Assembly: GCF_014191255.1 (NCBI RefSeq)
Contig: NZ_JACHWH010000002.1
Location: forward strand, 62,001 to 126,000
From: Amycolatopsis bartoniae
GTDB taxonomy: Bacteria > Actinomycetota > Actinomycetes > Mycobacteriales > Pseudonocardiaceae
Direction of reading: 5' to 3'
DNA length: 64,000 nucleotides
A program made the position numbers and the translations under genes. Positions within the stretch are counted from its first letter, which is position 1. The number at the start of each line of letters is the position of its first letter. The notes under the pieces are model-generated. The model saw nothing but the letters and a program-made list of their open reading frames with translations. It searched no databases and was not told where the DNA came from. Shown piece by piece: positions 44,150-52,686 of the stretch.

Positions 44150-46638
44150 CCGCGACGATGCCCCGTCCCCCGGCGTCGGCTCCCCCGCCGGGCCGTCCCG
44201 AGCTGCACACCCCGTCCAAGCGTTACGTCCAGCCGCCGCCCGTGTGGCGCAGCTCGGTGCTCGCGCCCGTGGCGGCCGGCGTCGCCACGCTGTGCGCGTC
44301 GACGTCGCTGACCGGTGTGGTCGGCGGCGTCAGCTGGCTCGGCTACGTCACGGTCACCGTGGTGCTCGTCGCGTGCACGGGACTGGCGCTGCGTTCGATC
44401 CGCACACCGACGCCGGTGGTCGGGCTCGCCCAGCTCGTGGTGCTCCTGCTGCTGGTCACGGGCGTGTTCACCAGCAGCGGCGTGCTCGCGGTGCTGCCGG
44501 GGCCGGCCGCGTTCTCCGAGCTGAACGACGTGCTGATCGCCGCGTTCGACCAGATCCGCACCGGCCTGCCGCCGGTCGACCCGACGCCACCGATCCTGTG
44601 CCTGGTCACCATCGCGATCGGCCTGGTCGCGGTGCTGGTCGACACGCTCGCCGTCGCCGCGGCCGCCCCGGCCGCGACCGGGCTCGTGCTGCTGTGCGTG
44701 TACGCGGTCCCGGCGTCGCTGTCGGACTCGATGCTGCCGTGGTGGACGTTCCTGCTGGGCGCGTCGGCGTTCGCCGCGCTGCTCGCGGTGGACGGCAACC
44801 ACCGGCACCGCCGCTGGCGCAACCGCGACACGCCGGGCGCGAACCGCTCCGCCGCGGCCGCGTCGGTGCCTGTCGCGGTGGTGGCGCTGGCGCTGGTGTT
44901 CGGCCTGGTGGCAGGCACGGCGATCACCGCGGTCGGCACGGTCGGGCGGCTGCCCGGCAGCGGCCGCAGCGGTGCGGGCTCGGGTTCGGGCGGCCTGGGC
45001 GTCAACCCGTTCACGTCGCTGCGCGGGATGCTCGACCAGGGCAACACCGTGGACCTGTTCCGGGTGAGCGGCCTCGGCAACGACAAGCGGCTGCTGCGGG
45101 CGTTCACGCTGGACACCTACCGGCCGAACCAGGGCTGGAGCCTGCCGGACGGGCCGATGCCCGCGGGTTACCCGGCCGACCAGACGCTGCCCGCCGCGCC
45201 GGGTGACGACGGCGCGGCCGAGTCGCGGCGGATCCAGATCGAGCCCGTGAACTGGGTGGACGTGTGGCTGCCGGTGTACGGCGCGCTACGGGGGCTGCAG
45301 GGCGTCACGCCGGGCTGGTACTACGACCCGGAGAGCGGCGCGGTCTTCAGCGAGCGCAAGCAGCACGTGGCGCCGTACACGGAGCTGGCGTCGCTGGCGG
45401 AGCCGACGAAGGAGCAGCTGGAGACGGCGTCGACCGGCGGCTCGCCGGTGCCCGCCGTGTACACGCAGATCAGCGACGTCGACCCGCGCGTGGTCGGGTT
45501 GACACAGCAGCTCACGGCGGGCGCCACCACCACGTTCGACAAGGCGACGGCCATCTGGCGGTACTTCACCGCGGAGAACGGGTTCACCTACGACACGCAG
45601 ACGGCGCCGGCCACGGACAAGGACGCGCTGGCGGACTTCCTGCTCAACGGCAAGCGCGGGTTCTGCGAGCAGTTCGCGTCGGCGATGGCCGTGATGCTGC
45701 GGGTGCTGCACATCCCGTCACGGGTGGCGGTCGGGTTCACCACGGGCTACTCCGACGGCGACTACCGCATGATCACGTCGCAGGACGCGCACGCGTGGGT
45801 CGAGGTGTACTTCGGCCCCGAGCTGGGCTGGGTGAGCTTCGACCCGACGCCGCGGTCCGACGGCCGCGGGTACGTGCCGCCGTACCTCCAGTCGGGCAGC
45901 GCGTCCACCGACCCGTCCGCCACGGACGACCAGGAAGTGCCGAGCGTCTCCACCTCGCACGCCCCCGCGACGGGCGCCCCGACGGCGCAGGACGACGGCA
46001 CGGGCACGGCGGGCGACCCGCAGGCGTCGAGCCCCGGTTCCGCGCCGGGCTGGACGGGCTGGGGTGCGCTGGTGGTCGTGCTGCTGGCGGTCGCACTGAC
46101 GGTGGCGGCGTTCGCCGGGGCGAGACTGGCCCGGGGCCGGTTGCGGTGGCTGCCGCTGGCGGCGGCGGGCGCGTGGATCGTGGCCGTGCTGCTGAGCGCG
46201 TGGCTGATCCACTGGGCGCTGTCGCTGATCCTGCTGGTCCTCGCGGCGGCGGTGCTGACCCCGGCGATCCTGCGGGAGCTGGCCCGGCGCCGGCGCAGAC
46301 GGGCGATCGAGTCCCGCACGCCCGGCGCGGCGGACGCGGCGTGGGCCGAGCTGCTGGACGAGTGCGCCGACCGGGGCCTCCCGATCCCCCCGTCGGACAC
46401 GGTCCGCGTGGCGGCGCAGAAGGTCGCCCAGCAACACCACCTGGACGAAAACGGGCAGGACCACCTGCGGACGGTCGTCGGCGTGGTGGAGCGCTCTTGG
46501 TACTCGCCCGGAGGGGTGCCGGAGGGCCAGGGGTTCGCGTCGGCGTTCGACGGGGTGCGGGAGAGCCTGCGGCGGAACGCGCCGATGTCCTGGCGGGGAA
46601 GGCTGTTCCCGCGGTCGGTCTTCCGGAAGCGGGGTTGA
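44146..46638 (+). CDS. Membrane transglutaminase-like protein (DUF3488/TgpA type)
   Basis: An 830-residue protein with about six N-terminal helices (50-265), an extracytoplasmic transglutaminase-like domain and a further helix pair (about 640-720). The triad is visible: Cys507 in RGFCEQFASAMAVML, His549 in DAHAWVEVYFG and Asp566 in FDPTPR. A Ser/Thr/Pro-rich linker follows and a cytoplasmic helical tail ends the protein. GTG 44146 overlaps the DUF58 stop. Such proteins are suspected peptidases or amidases acting with MoxR. Confidence 0.9.
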   Translation: MTATMPRPPASAPPPGRPELHTPSKRYVQPPPVWRSSVLAPVAAGVATLCASTSLTGVVGGVSWLGYVTVTVVLVACTGLALRSIRTPTPVVGLAQLVVLLLLVTGVFTSSGVLAVLPGPAAFSELNDVLIAAFDQIRTGLPPVDPTPPILCLVTIAIGLVAVLVDTLAVAAAAPAATGLVLLCVYAVPASLSDSMLPWWTFLLGASAFAALLAVDGNHRHRRWRNRDTPGANRSAAAASVPVAVVALALVFGLVAGTAITAVGTVGRLPGSGRSGAGSGSGGLGVNPFTSLRGMLDQGNTVDLFRVSGLGNDKRLLRAFTLDTYRPNQGWSLPDGPMPAGYPADQTLPAAPGDDGAAESRRIQIEPVNWVDVWLPVYGALRGLQGVTPGWYYDPESGAVFSERKQHVAPYTELASLAEPTKEQLETASTGGSPVPAVYTQISDVDPRVVGLTQQLTAGATTTFDKATAIWRYFTAENGFTYDTQTAPATDKDALADFLLNGKRGFCEQFASAMAVMLRVLHIPSRVAVGFTTGYSDGDYRMITSQDAHAWVEVYFGPELGWVSFDPTPRSDGRGYVPPYLQSGSASTDPSATDDQEVPSVSTSHAPATGAPTAQDDGTGTAGDPQASSPGSAPGWTGWGALVVVLLAVALTVAAFAGARLARGRLRWLPLAAAGAWIVAVLLSAWLIHWALSLILLVLAAAVLTPAILRELARRRRRRAIESRTPGAADAAWAELLDECADRGLPIPPSDTVRVAAQKVAQQHHLDENGQDHLRTVVGVVERSWYSPGGVPEGQGFASAFDGVRESLRRNAPMSWRGRLFPRSVFRKRG

Positions 46639-46646
46639 ACAACCCC
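46631..46646 (+). terminator. Hairpin at the transglutaminase stop codon
   Basis: GGGGTT-GAAC-AACCCC is a perfect 6-bp stem with a 4-nt loop spanning the stop codon. A terminator role is plausible although no T-run follows. Confidence 0.4.
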
Positions 46647-46648
46647 AG

Positions 46649-46798
46649 AGTTAGGTGGTCATCCCGTCGCCTGACACCGGGGGATCACTTTGAGCCAGGC
46701 GCGCAACCCTCGTGCTCGCGTGAGCTGACATGCCAAGCTTGCGGGTCTGGCTCAAAGTGATATGCACAAACCGCAGGCGACGGGATGATCACCCAACT
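46649..46798. repeat. Long 150-bp inverted repeat (possible MITE)
   Basis: Outer arms 46649-46673 and 46774-46798 are complementary over 25 bp with two mismatches. Inner arms ATCACTTTGAGCCAG (46684-46698) and CTGGCTCAAAGTGAT (46747-46761) are perfect over 15 bp. No ORF or clear target-site duplication was seen. It is the first element of the gene-free gap 46639-47226. Confidence 0.8.
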
Positions 46799-46920
46799 CG
46801 ACCACCTGCATGAGGTGAGATCCCTTTGGGCCCCATCATCCTGGAGCCTGCCCGCCGGCGAGGCATCTTTTGATCTTTGAAGCCGCGCTGCGCGCGTGAG
46901 CCGTGGTTGGCTTGGGTGCG

Positions 46921-47143
46921 GACTTGACCGGGCGCTGGGCGCCCTCGTCTGCCCGGCCACCCCCGCCCCATCCCCTGATCGTTTAACGGTTGACTTGCCG
47001 CCTCAAGGGCGCCTGCGGCGTCGCTTCGCGATCGCTGCGCGACCCTTGACCCGGCAAGCCAACCGCTAAGGCAGCTGGGGATCGGGGACGGGGGAGGTCC
47101 GGGCGTGTGCCGGGCTTGGTTTCGTCGCCGGGTGGCCGTGGCG
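46921..47143. repeat. Dispersed 0.22-kb palindromic repeat, copy B
   Basis: Same-orientation partner of 24295-24518. The hairpin arm CGGTTGACTTGCCG has one change against copy A, while the right arm CGGCAAGCCAACCG is identical. The shared region starts at TTGACCGGGCGCTGGGCGCC and ends at GGTGGCCGTGGCG. Together with the 150-bp inverted repeat and a terminator it fills the 588-bp gap before DUF3040. Confidence 0.85.
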
Positions 47144-47176
47144 TGGTGGGGGGCGCTCAAACCCTTGTGAAATGCC

Positions 47177-47211
47177 GGTAGCCGGTTCCGTTGTGTACAG
47201 AACCGGCTACC
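47177..47211 (-). terminator. Strong hairpin terminator after DUF3040 gene
   Basis: GGTAGCCGGTTC and GAACCGGCTACC form a 12-bp perfect stem with an 11-nt loop, 16 bp past the reverse-strand stop. It is followed on that strand by GGCATTTC. Confidence 0.7.
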
Positions 47212-47226
47212 TGCTGTGAGACCTAC

Positions 47227-47610
47227 CTATTGGTCCTCGAAGCGTTGGCGGAAGCGTTCTTCCATCCGCTGGGTGAAGGAGCTCTTCGCCCTGCTCGCGC
47301 CGTCCTTGGCTCCCTTGCCGCCTGCGGGGCCGCGGCCTCCCATGACGGCCAGCACCACCCCGAGGAACATCACCAGGAATCCGAGCACGCTGGCCAGCGG
47401 GATCTGCGCGACCCACAGCGCCCTGACCATCACGCCCACCACGAGCAGTGCGACCCCGACTACGAACAGCGCGATCCCCTGGATTCGGCGGCGGCGGGCG
47501 GGCCGGCGGAACCGGGCACCGCGCACCGTTGACGCGAACTTGGGGTCCTCGGCATAGAGCTCGCGCTCGATCTGGTCGAGCAGCCGCTGCTCATGCTCGG
47601 AGAGTGGCAT
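47227..47610 (-). CDS. DUF3040 membrane protein
   Basis: A 127-residue protein with the DUF3040 opening MPLSEHEQRLLDQIERELYA, EDPKFAS, a basic patch (RRPARRRRIQ) and two helices (about 43-63 and 68-90). The C-terminus is charged. The family is confined to actinobacteria and uncharacterised. ATG 47610 follows AGGAGGAAAG. The adjacent dinB gene starts 1.4 kb upstream and its stop is 180 bp away, so independent transcription is likely. Confidence 0.88.
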   Translation of the reverse strand: MPLSEHEQRLLDQIERELYAEDPKFASTVRGARFRRPARRRRIQGIALFVVGVALLVVGVMVRALWVAQIPLASVLGFLVMFLGVVLAVMGGRGPAGGKGAKDGASRAKSSFTQRMEERFRQRFEDQ

Positions 47611-47790
47611 CTTTCCTCCTCCGGCACAGCTGTCACGGGCGCCGGGCCGCGCAACGTCCTGGACCCAACAATGTCACCCCGACCGGGGTGTCTCCCCCCA
47701 GGATACGAGTCCCACGCGCGGACGACTACCCGATCCCGCTCCCAAGCTGTGCCCCGTTCGGTTCTTTCGTACGATCCGGCACCCTCACTG

Positions 47791-49056
47791 TCACGTCGGG
47801 CCACGCCGCTGTGGTTCACCCGAGCCGGGTGCCAGCAGCGACGCGGGGCGGATGGCCGCCGACCCGAACCGGGAACGGGCGACGTCCGCCGCGACCTCCG
47901 CGTCCCGCCATCGCGGCTCCTGGCGCTCGAAACTCAGCTGCTCCGGCGCGTCGGCTCCGGCGAGCCCTTCGACCCGCACCCCGAGTAGCCGGATCTCCGC
48001 CCCCGAAACCGCCTCCGCCAGCAAGGCCACGGCCGTGGCGTGGATGACCCGCGCGACGTCCGTCGGCGACGGCAAGGTCCTCGCCCGGGTGATGGTGCGG
48101 AAGTCCGCGAACCGTACCTTGATCGACACCGTGCGGCCCCGCACCTCCTTCGCCCGCAGGCTCGCCGCCACCCGCTCCGACAGGCGCAGCAGCTCCCGCT
48201 CCAGCAGTCCCCTGTCCCGCTGGTCCGTGTCGAACGTGTGCTCCGCCCCGATCGACTTGTCCACGCTCTCCGGCACGACCCCGCGCTCGTCCTGCCCGTT
48301 CGCCAGCGCGTACAGGTGGTCCGCCGCCGCGTTGCCGACCGCCCGCCGCAACCGCGGCAGGGGCGCCGTGGCGACGTCCGCGATCGTGTTCAGCCCGAGC
48401 CGCCGCAGGCTCTCCTCCGTGCGCTTGCCGACGCCCCACAACGCCGAGATCGGCAGCGGGTGCAGGAACTCCAGCGTCTGGTCCACCGGCACGACGACCA
48501 CCCCGTCCGGCTTCGCCATCCCCGACGCCAGCTTCGCGATGAACTTGACCCCCGCGACTCCCACCGAACAGGTGATGCCGTGCTCGGCCCGCACGCGCTC
48601 GCGGATCAGCTCCGCCAGCTCGGCCGGCGTCGCCCGCAACCGCCGCAGCGCCCCGCTCACGTCGAGGAACGCCTCGTCCAGGCTCATCGGCTCCACCAGC
48701 GGCGTCAGCTCGCGGAAGATCGTCATGACGCCCTTCGACACCTCGCCGTAGAGCCCGGGCGTGGGCGGGATGAACACCGCTTGCGGGCACAGCCGCCGCG
48801 CCACGGCGGCCGGCATCGCGGCCCGGACACCGTACTCCCGCGCCGGGTAGTTGGCCGACGTCACCACCGACCGCGGGCCGCTCCCGGCCACGACCACCGG
48901 CTTGTCCACCAGCTCAGGACGGGTACGCAACTCCACAGCCGCGAAGAACGCGTCCATGTCCACGTGCAGCAGCCCGCATCCGGTGTCGTCCGGCACGTGC
49001 CGCGCGGAGACCCGGAACCGTTCGTACCCGGCGCGCAGGCCGGAGTTGTGTCCCAT
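47791..49056 (-). CDS. dinB: DNA polymerase IV (Y-family)
   Basis: A 421-residue error-prone polymerase. Catalytic blocks HVDMDAFFAAVE and MSLDEAFLDVSG are intact, with palm/finger motif YPAREYGVRAAMP and thumb HhH region LPISALWGVGKRTEESL. A likely clamp-binding peptide EQLSFE lies near the C-terminus. ATG 49056 lies 8 nt after TAGGCT (49070-49065), a leaderless arrangement with no LexA box noticed. Confidence 0.92.
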   Translation of the reverse strand: MGHNSGLRAGYERFRVSARHVPDDTGCGLLHVDMDAFFAAVELRTRPELVDKPVVVAGSGPRSVVTSANYPAREYGVRAAMPAAVARRLCPQAVFIPPTPGLYGEVSKGVMTIFRELTPLVEPMSLDEAFLDVSGALRRLRATPAELAELIRERVRAEHGITCSVGVAGVKFIAKLASGMAKPDGVVVVPVDQTLEFLHPLPISALWGVGKRTEESLRRLGLNTIADVATAPLPRLRRAVGNAAADHLYALANGQDERGVVPESVDKSIGAEHTFDTDQRDRGLLERELLRLSERVAASLRAKEVRGRTVSIKVRFADFRTITRARTLPSPTDVARVIHATAVALLAEAVSGAEIRLLGVRVEGLAGADAPEQLSFERQEPRWRDAEVAADVARSRFGSAAIRPASLLAPGSGEPQRRGPT

Positions 49057-49140
49057 CGCAGGTCAGCCTAGAGCGACCCACCGACACGCCAGCCCCTCGC
49101 CCGACCACCGCCCCAGGTGGAGGCGCTTCGCGCCGCTGTG

Positions 49141-49884
49141 TCAGACGCGCCTCGCCAGCGCGTGCAAGCGCGTGGCGACGTCCCGCAGCGGTGAGACCAT
49201 GCTCGCGGCCGTCTCGAACTCCGTCAGCTCGTCCGAGCTGAACTCCCCCGACTCCGCCTCGCCCAGCGAGTCGGACACCACGCCGTCGCCCTGCAGCAGC
49301 GCCAGCTCCAGGCCCGCCGACTCCAGTAGCGTCCGCAGGCCCTCGCTGTCGAAGCGGCGCAGGATGCTCTCCCCATCGTCGGGCAGGACACCGTCGGTGC
49401 CGGTGAGCAGGTGCCGCGCCTCAGTGAGCCGCCCGGCGAGCGCGCGGTGCAGCACGGCGGCGAAGCGGTTGGCGGCCAGCACGGACACCGCGCCGCCCGG
49501 GACGACGGTGGCGGCCAGCGCGGCGGCCGCGCGGTTCGGGTCGTCGACCACCTCGAACAACCCGTGCGCCAGCACCAGCTCGGCCGAGCCCTCGCGTACG
49601 TGGTCGCGCAGCGCGTCGGTGTCGTCCGCCACCACGTCGATCCGGTCGGCGACCTCGCGCTCCCGCGCGCGGCGGCGCAGCGTGGCCAGCGCGTTCTGGT
49701 TGGGCTCGACCACGGTCACCCGGCAGCCCGCGGCCGCCAGCGGCACCGCCCAGACGCCCGTGCCGCCGCCCACGTCGACCACGTGCGGCTCGGCCGTGCC
49801 GCCCGCCCGGACCCGGGCCAGCTCGTCCTCGAGTACCCGCCAGACCGCGCTCGAGCCGCGTGCCGCCCCGATCTCCGTTCGCAT
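49141..49884 (-). CDS. SAM-dependent methyltransferase
   Basis: A 247-residue class I methyltransferase with motif I HVVDVGGGTGVWAVPLA, motif II VTVVEPNQNALATLRRR and the post-I acidic DDTDALRDHV. The C-terminal half is helical. Substrate unknown; YcgJ/SmtA-like. ATG 49884 follows TACGCT by 8 nt and is divergent from a ParA-like gene. Confidence 0.82.
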   Translation of the reverse strand: MRTEIGAARGSSAVWRVLEDELARVRAGGTAEPHVVDVGGGTGVWAVPLAAAGCRVTVVEPNQNALATLRRRAREREVADRIDVVADDTDALRDHVREGSAELVLAHGLFEVVDDPNRAAAALAATVVPGGAVSVLAANRFAAVLHRALAGRLTEARHLLTGTDGVLPDDGESILRRFDSEGLRTLLESAGLELALLQGDGVVSDSLGEAESGEFSSDELTEFETAASMVSPLRDVATRLHALARRV

Positions 49885-49892
49885 GGTGGGAC

Positions 49893-49940
49893 AGCGTAAT
49901 AAGACAGGCGGCGCGGTGCGTGGCCGCACCCGGCTACCCT
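49893..49940. promoter_or_regulatory. Divergent leaderless promoters (methyltransferase / ParA-like)
   Basis: Reverse strand: TACGCT (49898-49893), 8 nt before ATG 49884. Forward strand: TACCCT (49935-49940), 7 nt before GTG 49948. The intervening 36 bp would hold both -35 regions. Confidence 0.45.
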
Positions 49941-49947
49941 CGGAGAC

Positions 49948-50820
49948 GTGCACACGGTCGCCGTACTCAGCCTCAAGGGAGGCGTCGGCAAAACAACGGT
50001 CGCGCTGGGCATCGCCTCGGCCGCGATGCGCCGTGGTATCCGGACCCTGGTGGCCGACCTCGACCCGCAGGGCAACGCGACGGCCTCGCTGGACCCGCCG
50101 TACACCGACGCGACGCTCGCCGACGTGCTGGAGAACCCGCACCGCTCGGTGCTCGCCAGCGCGATCGGCGTGAGCACATGGAGCGAGGACGTCGACGTGC
50201 TGGTCGGCTCCGAGGACCTGGAGGCCCTCAACGAGCCCGGCCCCGACGAGCAGCGGCTGACCAGCCTGTCGCGGGCGCTGGACGAGCTCGACGAGGCCCC
50301 GCCGCGCGGCAGGCCGTACGACCTGGTGATCCTGGACTGCCCGCCGTCGCTGGGCAGGCTCACGAAGTCGGCGCTGGTGGCCGCGGACAGTGCGATCCTC
50401 GTCACCGAGCCCACCATGTACGCGGTCGCCGGGGCGCAGCGTGCGCTGGAGGCGATCGAGACGATCCGCGACGAGCACAACCAGGAACTGCGCGCGGTCG
50501 GCGTGCTGGTGAACCGGCTACGCCCGCGCTCGCACGAGCACCAGTTCCGTATCGCGGAGCTGCGGGAGTCGTTCGGCGCGCTGGTGATGCCCACGGCGAT
50601 CCCCGACCGCCTCGCGATCCAGCAGGCGCAGGGCGCGTGCAGCCCGATCCACGAGTGGCACTCGCCGGGGGCGCAGGAGGTCGCGCTCACGTTCAACATG
50701 GTGCTGGCCAAGATCCTGCGCTCCACCCGCGCGGGACGGCACCGCATGGACCCCGAGCCGGAGACCGAGGCCGAGACCACGGGTCCGATCGAGGCGATCC
50801 GCACCGATGCCCGAGGGTGA
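49948..50820 (+). CDS. ParA/MinD-family ATPase
   Basis: A 290-residue deviant Walker ATPase: LSLKGGVGKTTVALGIASAA with the signature lysine, LDPQGNATASL switch I, and LVILDCPPSLGRLT switch II. It lacks an adjacent parB or parS sites and is not the oriC parA locus. GTG 49948 is leaderless. Its 3' end overlaps nei2 by 14 bp, so the two are co-expressed. The partner is unknown. Confidence 0.85.
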   Translation: MHTVAVLSLKGGVGKTTVALGIASAAMRRGIRTLVADLDPQGNATASLDPPYTDATLADVLENPHRSVLASAIGVSTWSEDVDVLVGSEDLEALNEPGPDEQRLTSLSRALDELDEAPPRGRPYDLVILDCPPSLGRLTKSALVAADSAILVTEPTMYAVAGAQRALEAIETIRDEHNQELRAVGVLVNRLRPRSHEHQFRIAELRESFGALVMPTAIPDRLAIQQAQGACSPIHEWHSPGAQEVALTFNMVLAKILRSTRAGRHRMDPEPETEAETTGPIEAIRTDARG

Positions 50821-51610
50821 CACCGTCTTCCTGGCCGGCAAGCAGCTCGACCGGGCACTGGCCGGGCGCACGCTCGTCAAGACGGACTTCCGGCACCCCG
50901 CGCTGGCCACCACCGACCTGTCCGGCCGCACCGTCCTGGCCGTGCGGACGGTCGGCAAGCACCTGTTCACCCGGTTCTCCGGCGACCTGAGCCTGCACAG
51001 CCACCTGAGGATGGACGGCTCGTGGCAGCTCTACCGGCCGGGCGCGCGGTGGCGCCATCCCGCGCACCACGTGCGGGTGGTCCTCGCGGCCGAGGAGATC
51101 CAGGCCGTCGGGTTCCGTCTGCACGACCTGGAGCTGCTCCCGACCGGGGAGGAGTCCCGGCTCGTCGGCCACCTGGGGCCGGACCTGCTGGATCCACAGT
51201 GGACGGACGAGCACGCGGAGCGGGCGGCGGCCGCGCTGATGGAGCAGCCGGACCGCGAACTGGGCCTCGCCCTGCTCGACCAGCGCGTCATGGCGGGCGT
51301 CGGGAACCTGTACAAGTGCGAGATCGCGTTCCTGCTCGGGGTCACGCCCTGGGTTCCGGTGTCCGAAGTGGACGCGGGCAAGACCGTCGCGCTCGCCCGG
51401 AAGCTGTTGCTGGCCAACGCGTGGCGTCACGAGCAGAGCACCACGGGTGACACCACGCGCGGCAGGCAGAACTGGGTGTACGAGCGTTCCCGGCAGGGCT
51501 GCTTCCGGTGCGGTGGGCTGCTGCGGGTGGGCACGCAGGGACACGACGTGCAGCAACGGCCCACCTGGTACTGCCCCCGCTGCCAGCGCGGACCCGCTCC
51601 CGCAAGGTGA
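50807..51610 (+). CDS. nei2: Fpg/Nei-family DNA glycosylase (Nei2-like)
   Basis: A 267-residue bifunctional glycosylase/AP lyase. The N-terminal MPEGDTV supplies Pro2 and Glu3; ALLDQRVMAGVGNLYKCEIAF is the H2TH region. The zinc finger CFRCGGLLRV ... YCPRCQ closes the protein. Closest in pattern to mycobacterial Rv3297 (Nei2). It excises oxidised bases, mainly pyrimidines. ATG 50807 overlaps the ParA-like gene. Confidence 0.9.
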   Translation: MPEGDTVFLAGKQLDRALAGRTLVKTDFRHPALATTDLSGRTVLAVRTVGKHLFTRFSGDLSLHSHLRMDGSWQLYRPGARWRHPAHHVRVVLAAEEIQAVGFRLHDLELLPTGEESRLVGHLGPDLLDPQWTDEHAERAAAALMEQPDRELGLALLDQRVMAGVGNLYKCEIAFLLGVTPWVPVSEVDAGKTVALARKLLLANAWRHEQSTTGDTTRGRQNWVYERSRQGCFRCGGLLRVGTQGHDVQQRPTWYCPRCQRGPAPAR

Positions 51611-51621
51611 AATTAATGATG

Positions 51622-51651
51622 TTGCGAGCGGCCCCCGGGCAGGCATAACTT
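51622..51651 (+). promoter_or_regulatory. Promoter of the structured 51.7-kb transcript
   Basis: TTGCGA (51622-51627), an 18-bp spacer and TAACTT (51646-51651). It starts just downstream of nei2, giving a predicted start near 51658. Confidence 0.5.
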
Positions 51652-51682
51652 GGCAGTACACGAGAAAGGAGGTGGTCCGAAG

Positions 51683-51721
51683 TTGATTAACTACAGGACT
51701 CGTGAGGTGGCTGTCCGCTAG
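51683..51721 (+). CDS. 12-codon leader ORF
   Basis: TTG 51683 opens a 12-residue frame, (L/M)INYRTREVAVR, with TAG at 51719. The exceptionally strong SD-like block ends 4 nt before it, and its GGAGG core is about 10 nt away. The stop lies inside the first palindrome, a typical leader-peptide arrangement. Translation is inferred only. Confidence 0.45.
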   Translation: MINYRTREVAVR

Positions 51722-51853
51722 CGGACCGAAGCTGCGAAAAAGCTCGTGACGGCGGGTGCCGTCACGAAGTGCCGCCCTCCGTCGACCGCCGCCCGGCGTC
51801 CGGAGGCGCGACAGGACAGTAGAGGCCTGCGAGCGAATACCAGGCAGTCCCCG

Positions 51854-51935
51854 GACCCCCGGCGTCCCGAGCAAGTCCGGCTCGGGCCGGCAACGGCTGA
51901 CGACGTTGCCGGAAAGCACGCCGGGGGTCTTCCTG
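51854..51935 (+). terminator. Three-way-junction terminator
   Basis: GACCCCCGGCGT (51854-51865) pairs perfectly with ACGCCGGGGGTC (51918-51929). It encloses CCCGAGC/GCTCGGG (51866-51872, 51880-51886) and CCGGCAACG/CGTTGCCGG (51887-51895, 51904-51912), and is followed by TTCCTGTTTC. Confidence 0.7.
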
Positions 51936-52114
51936 TTTCGGACGGAAAACCGATCCGGACTTCCCGCTTTCCGGAAAGCGCAGGCGTTTCTGCCGCAATT
52001 ACCGTCACTCCCGCGGGTGATGTTGCCGCACCGACCCGGCTTTTCCTAACACTTCGGTACTTCCCTTCCGGAAGCTTCCTGACGAGGCCCCTGCCTGCGG
52101 CTACGCTGCTGCCT

Positions 52115-52672
52115 GTGCTTCAGCCCACATATCCACTGAAGACGCCGCGGCTGATCCTGCGGCCGTTTACGAGGAACGACATCACGGCGTTCCACGCGAT
52201 TTATTCGCATCCGGAAGTCGTCCGCTTCCTGCTGTGGGAACCGCACCGGCGCACCGAAAGCCGGCAGCTGCTGGAGAAGAAGGCGGAGCACACCACCCTC
52301 ACCCGTCCCGGCCAGACGCTGTCCCTCGGGATCGAGCTCGTCGAGACCGGCGAGCTGATCGGCGACGCTTCGCTGACGTGGGCCAGCCACGAGCACGGCA
52401 CCGGTGAGATCATGATCATCCTGCACCCCCGGCACCACGGGAAGGGCTACGCCGCCGAGGCCGCGACGGAGGTGTTCCGCCTCGGCTTCGACGAGCTGGG
52501 GCTGCACCGCATCTTCGGCCGGTGCGACCCGCGCAACATCGCGTCCGCGTCGCTGATGGAGGGCCTGGGCATGCGCCAGGAGGCCCACCTGCGCGAGGTC
52601 GAGCGCGTGAAGGGCGAATGGACCGACGAGCTGGTGTACGCCATCCTGGCCACGGAGTGGCAGAAGAGCTGA
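52115..52672 (+). CDS. GNAT acetyltransferase (RimJ/RimL type)
   Basis: A 185-residue acetyltransferase: [20 protein letters not shown] opens it, the acetyl-CoA loop is [20 protein letters not shown], followed by [20 protein letters not shown]. Likely N-acetylates a protein N-terminus or small amine; substrate unknown. GTG 52115 lies 7 nt after TACGCT (52102-52107). Longer in-frame starts would run through the structured RNA. Confidence 0.88.
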   Translation: MLQPTYPLKTPRLILRPFTRNDITAFHAIYSHPEVVRFLLWEPHRRTESRQLLEKKAEHTTLTRPGQTLSLGIELVETGELIGDASLTWASHEHGTGEIMIILHPRHHGKGYAAEAATEVFRLGFDELGLHRIFGRCDPRNIASASLMEGLGMRQEAHLREVERVKGEWTDELVYAILATEWQKS

Positions 52673-52686
52673 GCGAAGATGGGGGT

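Larger units (their letters stand above)
51658..51935 (+). ncRNA. Putative structured leader/sRNA with extended 16S-complementary SD
   Basis: AGAAAGGAGGTGGTCC (51663-51678) pairs with the 16-nt 3' end of actinobacterial 16S rRNA, one pair being G-U. A 12-codon ORF follows. Then come hairpins: GTCCGC-TA-GCGGAC (51713-51726), CGTGACGGC/GCCGTCACG (51745-51766) and CCTCCG/CGGAGG. A three-way junction closes the unit. From about 51936 to the GNAT promoter at 52102 no gene or clear structure was recognised. No known RNA family was matched from memory. Confidence 0.6.

Noticed and set aside
46649-47143. Insertion sequence with transposase
   Set aside because: Inverted and dispersed repeats are present but no transposase frame or DDE/HUH motif was found.
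46789-47160. 123-codon reverse frame inside the repeat region
   Set aside because: It spans repeat copy B and is not conserved as a frame in copy A; no SD or motif.
49948-50820. Chromosomal parAB-oriC locus
   Set aside because: A ParA-like ATPase is present, but there is no parB, parS, gidB, dnaA or DnaA-box cluster around it.
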